64,000 bases of DNA from Planctomycetaceae bacterium (GTDB taxonomy: Bacteria; Planctomycetota; Planctomycetia; Pirellulales; Pirellulaceae), in the NCBI GenBank assembly GCA_002709225.1, contig PAQH01000039.1, forward strand, positions 43,620 through 107,619, read 5' to 3'. The notes beneath the pieces were generated by a model. That model was not told the DNA's origin. It did not search any database and was given only the letters and a program-made list of their open reading frames with translations. Within the stretch, counting starts at the first letter, position 1. Each line of letters opens with the position of its first letter. The position numbers and the translations under genes are program-made. Below are positions 46,359 through 54,543 of the stretch, piece after piece.

Positions 46359-47822
46359 ATGACGCGTTCTCAAATCCACTTTGTAACCGGAAAGCTGGCG
46401 GCACCGGCCTTAGAACGCACACTCTTGGATTTGGGTCCGAGGGCAGGATTCGATTACTCGATCTCAGTACTGCCGATCACCGTCGCCGCGTTGATGACAC
46501 CCCAATGGATCGAACGCCACCTGCAAGTCCCCAGCAATACGACTGAAATTCTGCTGCCGGGCTACTGTCATGGCGATCTGCAGAATTTGATAACGGCGGC
46601 CGGATGCCCCGTGAGATGTGGCCCCCGCGACCTTCGTGAATTACCTGAGTTCTTCGGGACATCGTCAAGATTAGATCCCACCTACGGCCAATACGACATC
46701 CAGATTCTAGCGGAAATTAACCACGCCCCGAGATTAGCACGCGACACAATCTTGAAACAAGCAGAACAACTCGGTGCTGACGGAGCCGATTTGATTGATA
46801 TTGGTTGCGACCCTGGCGAGCCGTGGAATGGCGTTGGGGATTGTGTCAAGGCGTTACGCGACCAGGGACATCGAGTCTCTATCGATAGTCTGAATCCCAA
46901 AGAGATTCAGGCCGCCGTACAAGCCGGAGCGGAATTAGTACTCTCTGTCAACAGCACCAACCGTGACGCTGCACCGGACTGGGGTTGCGAAGTTGTTGTC
47001 ATTCCCGATGAGCCAGCCAAACTGCGGGAACTCTATGGCACAATTGAACAACTCAACAGCGCCAATGTTCCTCTCCGCATTGATCCTATCCTAGAACCCA
47101 TTGGCTATGGTCTGGCAAAGAGCCTGCAGCGTTACCTGCAGATCCGCAGCGATTTTCCTGAACAAGAAATGCTGATGGGAATTGGAAATCTTACTGAACT
47201 GACAGACGTCGACTCGGCGGGCATCAACGTGCTCCTTCTCGGCATCTGCCAGGAACTAAAGATCCACAGCGTATTAACAACACAGGTTATCAATTGGACC
47301 CGCAGCAGCGTCCGCGAATGCGTCCTGGCCCGTCGTTTGGTGCGTTATGCAGTCCACCATCAAGTTCTCCCCAAACACGTTGAACCCGGACTCGTCATGC
47401 TGCGCGATGACAAGCAACTCGCCCTCAATGAGGGTGAACTGGAGGAGTTGGCGGCACAGCTTCGCGACCACAACTACCGTCTGTTTGCCGATAACCGGCG
47501 ACTGCATCTGGTATCGTCAGGGCTCCATCTCAACGATACGGACCCGTTTCGATTGTTCGATCAACTGTTGTCAGCCGGCCCTCGTAATTTGGACGCCAGT
47601 CATGCATTTTACCTAGGATACGAATTAGCTAAAGCAAAGACTGCCATCACTCTGGGCAAGCAATACGAACAAGATGAGCCTCTGGATTGGGGGCTGTTGA
47701 CCGTCGAGGAAAGCTACCACCGACTACCACGTACCGGAACAGCCACGGTGCCACCTGGAGCGGACGACTCGACCACAGCCAAGGATCCGTCGCAAAATGC
47801 CCGGGAGGATGCACTTGAATAA
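46359..47822 (+). CDS. Dihydropteroate synthase-like protein (DUF6513), H4MPT pathway
   Basis: 487 residues. The first 110 residues are a separate N-terminal domain (DUF6513 type: TGKLAAPALERTLLDLGPRA, ISVLPITVAALMTPQWI). A DHPS-like TIM barrel follows (about 115-300: AEINHAPRL, ADGADLIDIGCDPGEP, VSIDSLNPKEIQAAVQAGAE, LRIDPILEPIGYG). Such proteins belong to tetrahydromethanopterin biosynthesis in methylotrophs, archaea and planctomycetes and not to folate. It heads a plus-strand operon overlapping pabB by about 26 bases, then pabA and a DUF447 gene. The ATG is at 46359. A planctomycete role in C1 oxidation or detoxification of formaldehyde is the usual reading. Confidence 0.9.
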   Translation: MTRSQIHFVTGKLAAPALERTLLDLGPRAGFDYSISVLPITVAALMTPQWIERHLQVPSNTTEILLPGYCHGDLQNLITAAGCPVRCGPRDLRELPEFFGTSSRLDPTYGQYDIQILAEINHAPRLARDTILKQAEQLGADGADLIDIGCDPGEPWNGVGDCVKALRDQGHRVSIDSLNPKEIQAAVQAGAELVLSVNSTNRDAAPDWGCEVVVIPDEPAKLRELYGTIEQLNSANVPLRIDPILEPIGYGLAKSLQRYLQIRSDFPEQEMLMGIGNLTELTDVDSAGINVLLLGICQELKIHSVLTTQVINWTRSSVRECVLARRLVRYAVHHQVLPKHVEPGLVMLRDDKQLALNEGELEELAAQLRDHNYRLFADNRRLHLVSSGLHLNDTDPFRLFDQLLSAGPRNLDASHAFYLGYELAKAKTAITLGKQYEQDEPLDWGLLTVEESYHRLPRTGTATVPPGADDSTTAKDPSQNAREDALE

Positions 47823-49224
47823 TTGCCTTCCCCTAGTGGACGAACTCGATCTTTCACTCAACCCGGAACAGGTGTTTCGCGCCTGCGCTTCTCTACCACA
47901 CGTCTTGTTTCTCGATAGTGCCCTGCGTGACCCAGTACTCGGACGGTATTCCTTTGTCGCTGCTGATCCGTTTTCCTTCTTGGAAGTTCCGATTGCAGTA
48001 GACGACGGATTAACGCGTATTCGTCAATGGATGGCTGAATGGACAACAGAAACGCAAGCCTCTCTGCCACCTTTCCAAGGCGGTGCAGCCGGTCTGTTTG
48101 CCTATGATCTTTGCCACAGCCTGGAAACTGTACCCGCTGCGCGCCACGCTGAATTTGAGATTCCCGCCTTAGCCATTGGTCTGTACGACGTGGTGGTCGC
48201 GTTCGACCACCAATCCAATCGCAGCTGGATCATCTCCCAAGGATTTCCAGCGACTACGACCCAAGATCGGCTACAGCGAGCCCAGCAACGTCTCGACTTC
48301 TTCCAGCAAGTCCTCAAGGCTCCACCTGCGCAGCCATACCAGAGCACACGTCAGCTGAAAGACCTCTCGGTGCATCGCCTGGCGCCACAATTCACGGTTT
48401 CGGGGGGCCTCGATCTAACGAGTGACTTCTCAGCTACCGGCTATCGTCAGGCCGTCGAGAAGGCCGTTGAATACATTCACGCCGGTGATCTGTTTCAAGT
48501 CAATCTGTCGCAACGCCTACTCTGCCCAGCACGAGAGCAGAGCCAGCAGCTCTACTTGAGACTAAGACAACGCAACCCGGCCACCTTCGCAGCATATTTC
48601 GATCTTGGCCCTTTCCAGATCGTGAGTGCCTCGCCTGAACGATTCCTGCAAGTGCGAGACCGCCATGTCGAAGCCCGCCCTATCAAAGGAACGCGTCAAA
48701 GAACACGGCATGCTGTGGCTGACCTCTTTCGAGCAGACGAGCTGCTCCACAGCGAAAAAGATCGCGCGGAAAACGTAATGATTGTCGACTTGCTGCGCAA
48801 CGATCTGTCTCGCGTCTGCCAACCTGAAACAGTTCGTGTAAAACAACTCTGCGACCTAGAACTCTATGCCTTCGTTCAACATCTCGTGTCAAACGTCTGC
48901 GGCACGCTGGCAACGGGCAAAACTGCTTTGGATTTAGTACAGGCCAGCTTCCCCGGCGGATCGATTACCGGTGCACCGAAGGTACGCGCCATGCAAATCA
49001 TCGCAGAAATTGAACCAACGGCCCGGGGCGCCTACTGTGGAAGTTTGGGGTACGTCGGCTTTGACGGTTCAATGGACCTCAGTATCCTGATCAGAACCAT
49101 AACGGCCGGCCAGGGATGGTGGCAACTTCCGGTCGGCGGCGGCATTGTTGCTCAATCCTCGCCACAACAGGAATATGAAGAAACCTGGCACAAAGCCCAA
49201 GGCTTGATCGACTCGCTTACCTAA
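47797..49224 (+). CDS. pabB: Aminodeoxychorismate synthase component I
   Basis: 475 residues, chorismate-binding enzyme family. It makes 4-amino-4-deoxychorismate from chorismate with ammonia from PabA, towards p-aminobenzoate. The PIKGT motif (RPIKGTRQR) has the Lys typical of PabB; TrpE has Ala there. Further segments: DLRNDLSRVCQ, FPGGSITGAPKVRAMQII, GSLGYVGFDGSMDLSILIRT. The start is uncertain: ATG at 47797, ATG at 47809, or a TTG at 47815, which has the best ribosome-binding site (GGGAGG 6 bases upstream). It overlaps the DHPS-like gene and its stop overlaps the pabA start (TAATG). Confidence 0.9.
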   Translation: MPGRMHLNNCLPLVDELDLSLNPEQVFRACASLPHVLFLDSALRDPVLGRYSFVAADPFSFLEVPIAVDDGLTRIRQWMAEWTTETQASLPPFQGGAAGLFAYDLCHSLETVPAARHAEFEIPALAIGLYDVVVAFDHQSNRSWIISQGFPATTTQDRLQRAQQRLDFFQQVLKAPPAQPYQSTRQLKDLSVHRLAPQFTVSGGLDLTSDFSATGYRQAVEKAVEYIHAGDLFQVNLSQRLLCPAREQSQQLYLRLRQRNPATFAAYFDLGPFQIVSASPERFLQVRDRHVEARPIKGTRQRTRHAVADLFRADELLHSEKDRAENVMIVDLLRNDLSRVCQPETVRVKQLCDLELYAFVQHLVSNVCGTLATGKTALDLVQASFPGGSITGAPKVRAMQIIAEIEPTARGAYCGSLGYVGFDGSMDLSILIRTITAGQGWWQLPVGGGIVAQSSPQQEYEETWHKAQGLIDSLT

Positions 49225-49886
49225 TGATCGTACTGATCGATAATTACGATAGTTTCGTACACAACCTCGCACGTTATCTCCAGTGCCTGGGTCAACAGAC
49301 ACTGGTATTTCGTAACGATGCGATCGATGCGGCTGGCATCCGGGCGCTAGCACCGCAAGCAATTGTGTTGTCTCCAGGTCCCGGTACCCCCGCCGAAACA
49401 GGATGTTCAATCGAGGTCGTGCATGAACTCTCTCGTCAGGTCCCGGTACTGGGAGTTTGTCTCGGACATCAAACTATTGCCGCGGCATTTGGGGCCCGTG
49501 TGGTTCGTGCCCAAGAACCGATGCACGGACGTACCAGCGCCATCACACACGATGGTCGCGGAGTATTCCGTGGCCTACCTAATCCACTTGTGGCCTGTCG
49601 TTATCACTCGCTGGCAGTCGACCCTTGTTCGCTACCGGATAGTTTCGAAGTATCCGCCCGCACCCAGGATGAAACGGTAATGGCAATTCGCCATCGCCAA
49701 CTGCCTGTTGTCGGACTCCAATTTCACCCGGAGTCGGTGTTGACCGAGCATGGGTTGGAATTACTGGCTCGTTTCCTCCAATGCGCGGGACTGCGAGGCA
49801 ACGATGCCATCCCCGATCTACCTGACTCTTGGAGACCCTCTAGTAAACTGGATCCACCAGTGCCTGATATTCCGATCACATTCTAA
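49224..49886 (+). CDS. pabA: Aminodeoxychorismate synthase component II (glutamine amidotransferase)
   Basis: 220 residues, class I glutamine amidotransferase of the PabA/TrpG type. It supplies ammonia to PabB. Segments: LIDNYDSFVHNLARYL, LSPGPGTPAETG, GVCLGHQTIAAAFGA (nucleophile Cys), RYHSLAVDP and GLQFHPESVLTEHG (His-Glu). The start overlaps the pabB stop. PabA versus TrpG cannot be settled from this protein alone; the neighbouring PIKGT-type PabB and the H4MPT context favour PabA. It may also serve in tryptophan synthesis. Confidence 0.9.
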   Translation: MIVLIDNYDSFVHNLARYLQCLGQQTLVFRNDAIDAAGIRALAPQAIVLSPGPGTPAETGCSIEVVHELSRQVPVLGVCLGHQTIAAAFGARVVRAQEPMHGRTSAITHDGRGVFRGLPNPLVACRYHSLAVDPCSLPDSFEVSARTQDETVMAIRHRQLPVVGLQFHPESVLTEHGLELLARFLQCAGLRGNDAIPDLPDSWRPSSKLDPPVPDIPITF

Positions 49887-49938
49887 TCCAGAATCCAAGC
49901 CACTCTCTACTCGTAGGGAAACCGCCAGAACTACCATT

Positions 49939-50526
49939 ATGCCGCTCATCTTAGAAGGGATCGTGACGACGACTAACGCCGACGGACAACCCAACATTTC
50001 ACCGATGGGACCGATCGTCGCCCCCGATCTGCGAACATTGCTTCTACGCCCCTACCAGACATCAAGAACGTTCCAAAATCTCAAACGCACCGGCGTCGGC
50101 ATCTTCCACGTCGTCGATAACGTCAGTCTCCTGGCGCGCGCCGCAGTGGGCAAACTCGATCCCCTGCCCGCATTATCACCTTGTCTTGAAATACCGGGCT
50201 ATATTCTGAATGACGCGTGCCGCTGGTACGCGTTTCGTGTTTGTTCCCTCGCCGACGCAGAGCCACGCACGCGACTCGAGTGTGAGGTGTTGTCCCAAGG
50301 ACACCTGCGAGATTTTTTCGGTCTTAATCGCGCCAAACACGCGGTTGTCGAAGCTGCGATTCTAGTGACCCGGATGGCCTGGTCTTCCCGCGCTGAGCTG
50401 GAAACAGAATTTGCACGACTCGCGACACTCGTCGAAAAAACAGGTGGCGAACAGGAACATCAGGCGTTTGATTTTCTTTTCAACTACTTGCGTCAATCAC
50501 CGAACACCTGTTTTGCGGACTCATGA
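49939..50526 (+). CDS. DUF447 domain flavin-like protein, H4MPT cluster
   Basis: 195 residues of the DUF447 family (split-barrel flavin-binding fold). Segments: MPLILEGIVTTTNADGQPNI, SPMGPIVAPDLRTLLLRP, YQTSRTFQNLKRTGVGIFHV, and NRAKHAVVEAAILVTR. DUF447 genes recur in H4MPT and methanofuran gene clusters, but the step is not settled. The ATG at 49939 matches the family N-terminus; the frame opening earlier at 49750 overlaps pabA and is not preferred. No clear ribosome-binding site is visible; the gap to pabA is 52 bases. Confidence 0.88.
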   Translation: MPLILEGIVTTTNADGQPNISPMGPIVAPDLRTLLLRPYQTSRTFQNLKRTGVGIFHVVDNVSLLARAAVGKLDPLPALSPCLEIPGYILNDACRWYAFRVCSLADAEPRTRLECEVLSQGHLRDFFGLNRAKHAVVEAAILVTRMAWSSRAELETEFARLATLVEKTGGEQEHQAFDFLFNYLRQSPNTCFADS

Positions 50527-50607
50527 GGACGAGATGACAATGTAAGCCCACCGAGAATTACCAGTTCCTTTCCAACGATTGCATCCTTTTCAGTCGCGTG
50601 TTACCTT

Positions 50608-50641
50608 AACGGGCGGAAACACCGGGAAAACGGGCGGAAAC
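50608..50641 (+). promoter_or_regulatory. Tandem 13-base direct repeat upstream of the STAS gene
   Basis: The 13-mer AACGGGCGGAAAC occurs at 50608-50620 and again at 50629-50641, a period of 21 bases or two helical turns. It ends 28 bases before the STAS start at 50670 and is close to a TACAAT (50655-50660) that could be a -10. This geometry suits two copies of a bound regulator on one DNA face. Function unknown. Confidence 0.35.
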
Positions 50642-50669
50642 GCCATATCTTCTTTACAATACAACGGAC

Positions 50670-51035
50670 ATGCCGATGTCACTAAAGTCGCGAGAACACG
50701 AAGGCATTCTGGTCGTCAGTTTCACTGAATCCAAGATTCTGGACGATGCACGAATCCAACAACTCGGCAAGGAGTTGGTAGAAAAAGCAGCCCATGCGCA
50801 GGGCAAGATGGTATTGAATTTTGAGACCGTCTCGTTCATGTCCTCCGCGATGATTGGTAAACTTGTTCTGTTGAGCAAGAAATGCAAACAAGACAGTGTC
50901 GATTTGAAACTGAGCAATATCAGTCCGAATGTGGCGGAAGTGTTCAAGCTGATGAAGTTGAACAAAATCTTCGACATTCACAAGGACGAAGAGAAAGCCC
51001 TCAAATCCTTCGATAAGAAGGGGTGGTTTGGTTAA
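50670..51035 (+). CDS. STAS domain protein (anti-anti-sigma-factor-like)
   Basis: 121 residues, a single STAS domain. The strand/helix pattern runs GILVVSFTESKILDDARIQQ, MVLNFETVSFMSSAMIGKLV, DLKLSNISPNVAEVFKLMKL and NKIFDIHKDEEKAL. The segment FMSSAMIG aligns with the DSSGLG loop, where a Ser is phosphorylated in SpoIIAA-like proteins; two Ser are available. It probably binds and releases a switch or anti-sigma partner, but no kinase or sigma gene is adjacent. A PAS-type histidine kinase gene follows on the same strand after 333 bases. ATG at 50670, or two codons on at 50676. Confidence 0.88.
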   Translation: MPMSLKSREHEGILVVSFTESKILDDARIQQLGKELVEKAAHAQGKMVLNFETVSFMSSAMIGKLVLLSKKCKQDSVDLKLSNISPNVAEVFKLMKLNKIFDIHKDEEKALKSFDKKGWFG

Positions 51036-51368
51036 GGTACCGATGGTCCCGGAAACCCTACTAGTAGTTTCCCTTCCCAAGTCGGGCTCCACTGCTGTTA
51101 CCTGGAAAATAACTTCTCTCTTTCAGTTGTTGTACGTTTTCCTGGACAACTGCCAACGCCTCATGTGCCGTCTGCTCGCGCTCATGACTCGCAAGGCGAA
51201 CGGACAATGCCGCTGTCAGTTTGCTGTTCGAGCCTTTCTCGATAATGGTAGGCCACAGCTCGGTTTCACGACAGTCTCGTTGACCGGCAGGAACCTGTAC
51301 CGCAGCCTCGGTTCAAACCAACCTGCGGCAAACAGCCACGACGTCTCTTATCCGCGCTGCAAGATGTG
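51036..51368. other. Intergenic region with a possible decayed minus-strand gene
   Basis: On the minus strand, an open frame from 51312 to its stop at 51061 gives about 83 codons with protein-like makeup (purine-first codons, helical segments such as TAALSVRLASHEREQTAHEA). It has no ATG or GTG and a stop directly upstream. It may be the end of a decayed gene or chance. A plus-strand open frame across the same DNA looks less natural. No other signal is seen. Confidence 0.25.
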
Positions 51369-52475
51369 ATGTCATCTGAGCAATCCACCGATCAACACGC
51401 CAGCGAAGATCGTTTGCGTCAGTTCCTGCGGCAATCGAAACTTGGCATGTTGAGCACGGATTGCGAACCAGCAAGCCGGATCCTGGAAACAAATCGAGCT
51501 TTCTGCAACATGCTCGGTTATCAGGTCAACGATCTGATCGGGATCGAGATGGCGACGATCCTGCACCCAGAAGATCAGCAACAAGAGCGCCGGCTGTTTG
51601 CCGATTTAGTCAGCTCCAAACGTCAGACATTTCACGTAGAACAACGATTCCTGCACAAGAGCGGGCGTGCCATCTGGACCCGTGTGACCTGCACGATTGT
51701 GCCTGCTGAATCGCATCCACTGCGCCACCGTTTTTCAATCATCGAAGATGTCAGCCAACGCAAGGCAGTGGAACAGCGATTGAATGCTGAACAGCGTCTC
51801 CTGCGACAACTGCTTGACTTGCAAGACCGCGAACGACGACTCGTTGCTTGTGAAATTCACGACGGGTTCACGCAGGACGTCGTAGCCGCCCACATGATGC
51901 TTCAATCCCTACAAAACGGCTACCAAAAACGCCGTCAAGAAATACCCGTCGAACTTACCCAAGCATTGGAGTTTCTGGAACGAGCCACGAATGAAGCGCG
52001 ACGCCTGATGGACGAACTACGACCAATGATCCTGGACGAAATGGGAATCGTCGAGTCGTTGCATTCACTGGTCTCACAGGAGCGAGAGCGTGGTTCAACC
52101 GCCATCGAATTCGTACATCGCGTACCTTTTTCACGTCTGCCAGCTCTTCTCGAAGGAACCCTTTTCCGCATTGCGCAAGAATCGCTGACCAATATCCGCC
52201 GGCATAGCCAGGCGTCAGCCGCCGAACTGCGGCTGACACAAGTTGACGAGCGGACTTTGATCCTGGAACTTCAGGATGACGGAATCGGATTTGACCCCAC
52301 ACAAGTTCCCCACGACCGCGGTGGCTTGTCCGGAATCCATGAACGCGCGCGTTTGTTTGGCGGCGGCGCCACCATCGAAAGTACACTGGGAAAAGGGACC
52401 CGCATTACCGTCAAAATGCCAGTCGAATTGCCTGACAGGCCATCTGGCGCCCCCCACGTGCGCTGGACCATATGA
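51369..52475 (+). CDS. PAS-domain sensor histidine kinase (HisKA_3, NarL/DegS type)
   Basis: 368 residues in the cytosol, with no membrane helix. A PAS domain (about 15-130: NRAFCNMLGYQVNDLIG, WTRVTCTIVP, FSIIEDVSQRKAVEQ) is followed by a HisKA_3 dimer/phosphoacceptor helix with His164 in LVACEIHDGFTQDV. The ATPase domain has FRIAQESLTNIRRHSQ (N box), DDGIGFD (G1) and GLSGIHERARLFGGG. It should phosphorylate a LuxR/NarL-type response regulator, but none is adjacent. The start may be ATG at 51369 or the GTG one codon earlier. Confidence 0.9.
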   Translation: MSSEQSTDQHASEDRLRQFLRQSKLGMLSTDCEPASRILETNRAFCNMLGYQVNDLIGIEMATILHPEDQQQERRLFADLVSSKRQTFHVEQRFLHKSGRAIWTRVTCTIVPAESHPLRHRFSIIEDVSQRKAVEQRLNAEQRLLRQLLDLQDRERRLVACEIHDGFTQDVVAAHMMLQSLQNGYQKRRQEIPVELTQALEFLERATNEARRLMDELRPMILDEMGIVESLHSLVSQERERGSTAIEFVHRVPFSRLPALLEGTLFRIAQESLTNIRRHSQASAAELRLTQVDERTLILELQDDGIGFDPTQVPHDRGGLSGIHERARLFGGGATIESTLGKGTRITVKMPVELPDRPSGAPHVRWTI

Positions 52476-52525
52476 AGGATACCTAGCGTGACTTGCGACA
52501 CGAATGAGTGACGCCTTGCAGTCCA

Positions 52526-53497
52526 CTAGATCGGCGCAGGCAAATCGCGACGGCAAAAAATCCAGGTCGCTGTTAGATAGGACAACAAGCCAATACCCAG
52601 CAGGATTACATTACTGCTTAATGGCCCCAAGCCACCCGTCTCACCTGCCACCTCAATCAATTTCCAAGACCACAGCTGCGTCGGATAGTCGACTGCAACT
52701 TGCACTTGGATCTGTGGTTCAAAAGCCGAAAGGAATGTGATCCACTGGAGAAATTCGAGTGCCTCCGTAGACTTGGCGCCAATCTTCGCCATCATCTGCA
52801 AGATGAAGATCCCAGAAATGATCCCGATAGATCTCCAACGGTAGCGATCCCATGACGAGAACAGAGTCGCCAAACCGGCCATTGTGAAACCCAAACAAAG
52901 AAGATTGATCGTCGGTGGGATCATATCGCGACAATTCACCTTTGTCGCCAAGCCAACGACGCGTGGTTCGGCACGACCCAGTGGTAAGGAAAACGTCCAC
53001 TCCGTCCCCGGAATGGTCCAAGTCGGTCGCGTCGCCGGCTCAACAATCTGGGTCGTTTCGACGCCGACGAAAATACCGAACCAGCAGCAAAAACATAGAA
53101 GGACAAGCCCCAGCAGGGTAATCGCCACTTGGGTGTAAAGCACCTGCAATCGGCTGACAGGTTGGGCCATTACCATTTCCATCGTACCACGACTGAGCTC
53201 GCCACTAACGGCATCGGAGCCACGGGCAATTCCCCAAATTACAATTGAGAGAAAAACCAATGGCTCGACGAATGTCAAAGCGACTCGACCGGGGTAACTG
53301 AGAAGGTGGTCCAAGGCAACTGGGGAAAATTGGCCAAATTTCTCCCACAGTGGTTGTACAACCGCCGCAAAACTGGGCATTTCCAGAAAGCTGACAATCC
53401 AAACACGAAACCAGCAAAACGTAAACAACAGAACCGCCAGTGACAGGAATAGCCACTGTGAATCAGAAATAGACTTCTTGACCAATGCTCGATTCAT
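52526..53497 (-). CDS. ABC-2 type transporter permease
   Basis: 323 residues with about six hydrophobic helices. After the second helix comes SGELSRGTMEMVMAQPVSRL, typical of the loop in ABC-2 export permeases. A loop between helices carries a long extracytoplasmic part (EPATRPTWTIPGTEWTFSLP). It forms an inner-membrane exporter with the ATPase encoded 76 bases upstream on the same strand. Cargo unknown. ATG at 53497. Confidence 0.88.
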   Translation of the reverse strand: MNRALVKKSISDSQWLFLSLAVLLFTFCWFRVWIVSFLEMPSFAAVVQPLWEKFGQFSPVALDHLLSYPGRVALTFVEPLVFLSIVIWGIARGSDAVSGELSRGTMEMVMAQPVSRLQVLYTQVAITLLGLVLLCFCCWFGIFVGVETTQIVEPATRPTWTIPGTEWTFSLPLGRAEPRVVGLATKVNCRDMIPPTINLLCLGFTMAGLATLFSSWDRYRWRSIGIISGIFILQMMAKIGAKSTEALEFLQWITFLSAFEPQIQVQVAVDYPTQLWSWKLIEVAGETGGLGPLSSNVILLGIGLLSYLTATWIFCRRDLPAPI

Positions 53498-53573
53498 AAC
53501 ACCAAAGTACTCAGCGGACTTCGTTGTTTATCGCAACCTGAAAAAGACGAAACGGACTCCCCACCGCAACCAC

Positions 53574-54458
53574 CTACGTCGGTAAACTTTCTGCGCTATG
53601 AAAACGTTCGTACAACGATCTCAAACCAATCGGTTCGACACGAATTTCCTCGAGCGGCAAACCGGCAAGCCAGTCCAAAATAGGTCCCAATGGCGAATAA
53701 GTTTCCACCGTCAAGCGATCATTATCAAGCTGGAGTGCTAACTGACTTCGCAGCGCACCTGGCGGATCCGGGAAAGGCCCCGTAAGACGGGCGCCAATGC
53801 GATGCCCGCGGCGCAATTCCAGAATGTCCTGCATGTGGACCAGTTCACCATGTCTCATAATGCCCACACGGTCGCAAACCTCTTCCGCCTCCGCTAACAC
53901 ATGGGACGAAAACAAGATCGTACGACCATGCTTCCGGGCGTCCTCGACTAATCGTAATACCGTCTTACGGACCGACGGATCCAAATTCGCCGTCGGTTCA
54001 TCGAGAATCAGTAGTGGAGTGTCCGCGGCGAATGCCGCCGCCAATGCGAGTTTTTGCCTCATACCGGTCGACATTCGAGAAACACGAACGGAAATATCCA
54101 GCTTCAGTTCTTCGGCGATTGCAGCGGCCTTGCCGTAACTTCCGCCACGACGCACCTCCGAAAAGAACTGCAGTACATCCGTGCCACGCATCGATCGAAA
54201 TAGCCGCACGTCTCCCGGGAGGTAAGCAACCAGTTTACGAACCGCCAGAGATTGACGCTGACAATCCCATCCGCCGATTTGCGCAGAACCCGACGAGGGC
54301 CTCAAGAACCCCAACAACAACCTCAGCAGCGTTGTCTTGCCAGCACCATTAGGACCCAATAATCCAAACACTTCCCCCGCCGAAATCGAGAAACTACACG
54401 ATTGCAGCGCCACGAATGCCCCGTAGCGTTTGCTCAGCGAGTCTGTCTCCACCAACAC
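53574..54458 (-). CDS. ABC transporter ATP-binding protein
   Basis: 294 residues. Walker A GPNGAGKTTLLRLLL, an ABC signature written MSTGMRQKLALAAA (the usual LSGGQ is altered to STGMR, as in many ABC-2 partners), Walker B LLILDEPTANLD and the switch His in FSSHVLAEAEEVCD. It belongs with the ABC-2 permease 76 bases downstream. A C-terminal extension of about 80 residues (LELRRGHRIGARLTGPFPDP) is likely a regulatory domain. ATG at 54458. Confidence 0.92.
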   Translation of the reverse strand: MLVETDSLSKRYGAFVALQSCSFSISAGEVFGLLGPNGAGKTTLLRLLLGFLRPSSGSAQIGGWDCQRQSLAVRKLVAYLPGDVRLFRSMRGTDVLQFFSEVRRGGSYGKAAAIAEELKLDISVRVSRMSTGMRQKLALAAAFAADTPLLILDEPTANLDPSVRKTVLRLVEDARKHGRTILFSSHVLAEAEEVCDRVGIMRHGELVHMQDILELRRGHRIGARLTGPFPDPPGALRSQLALQLDNDRLTVETYSPLGPILDWLAGLPLEEIRVEPIGLRSLYERFHSAESLPT

Positions 54459-54543
54459 TCAGGACGTCCCTCTGTTTATTGAATGCTGACACATCCGGTA
54501 CTACGCGTCGTTCAATCGCGGGGCTGTAGCCCGACGGGATCGA

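Noticed and set aside
47797..49886. trpE/trpG (anthranilate synthase) instead of pabB/pabA
   Set aside because: PIKGT with Lys is the PabB form, and the neighbouring H4MPT genes favour p-aminobenzoate; a shared glutamine subunit is still possible.
51028..51369. Plus-strand 113-codon frame between STAS and kinase genes
   Set aside because: It starts inside the STAS gene, has no ribosome-binding site and looks less protein-like than the minus-strand frame.
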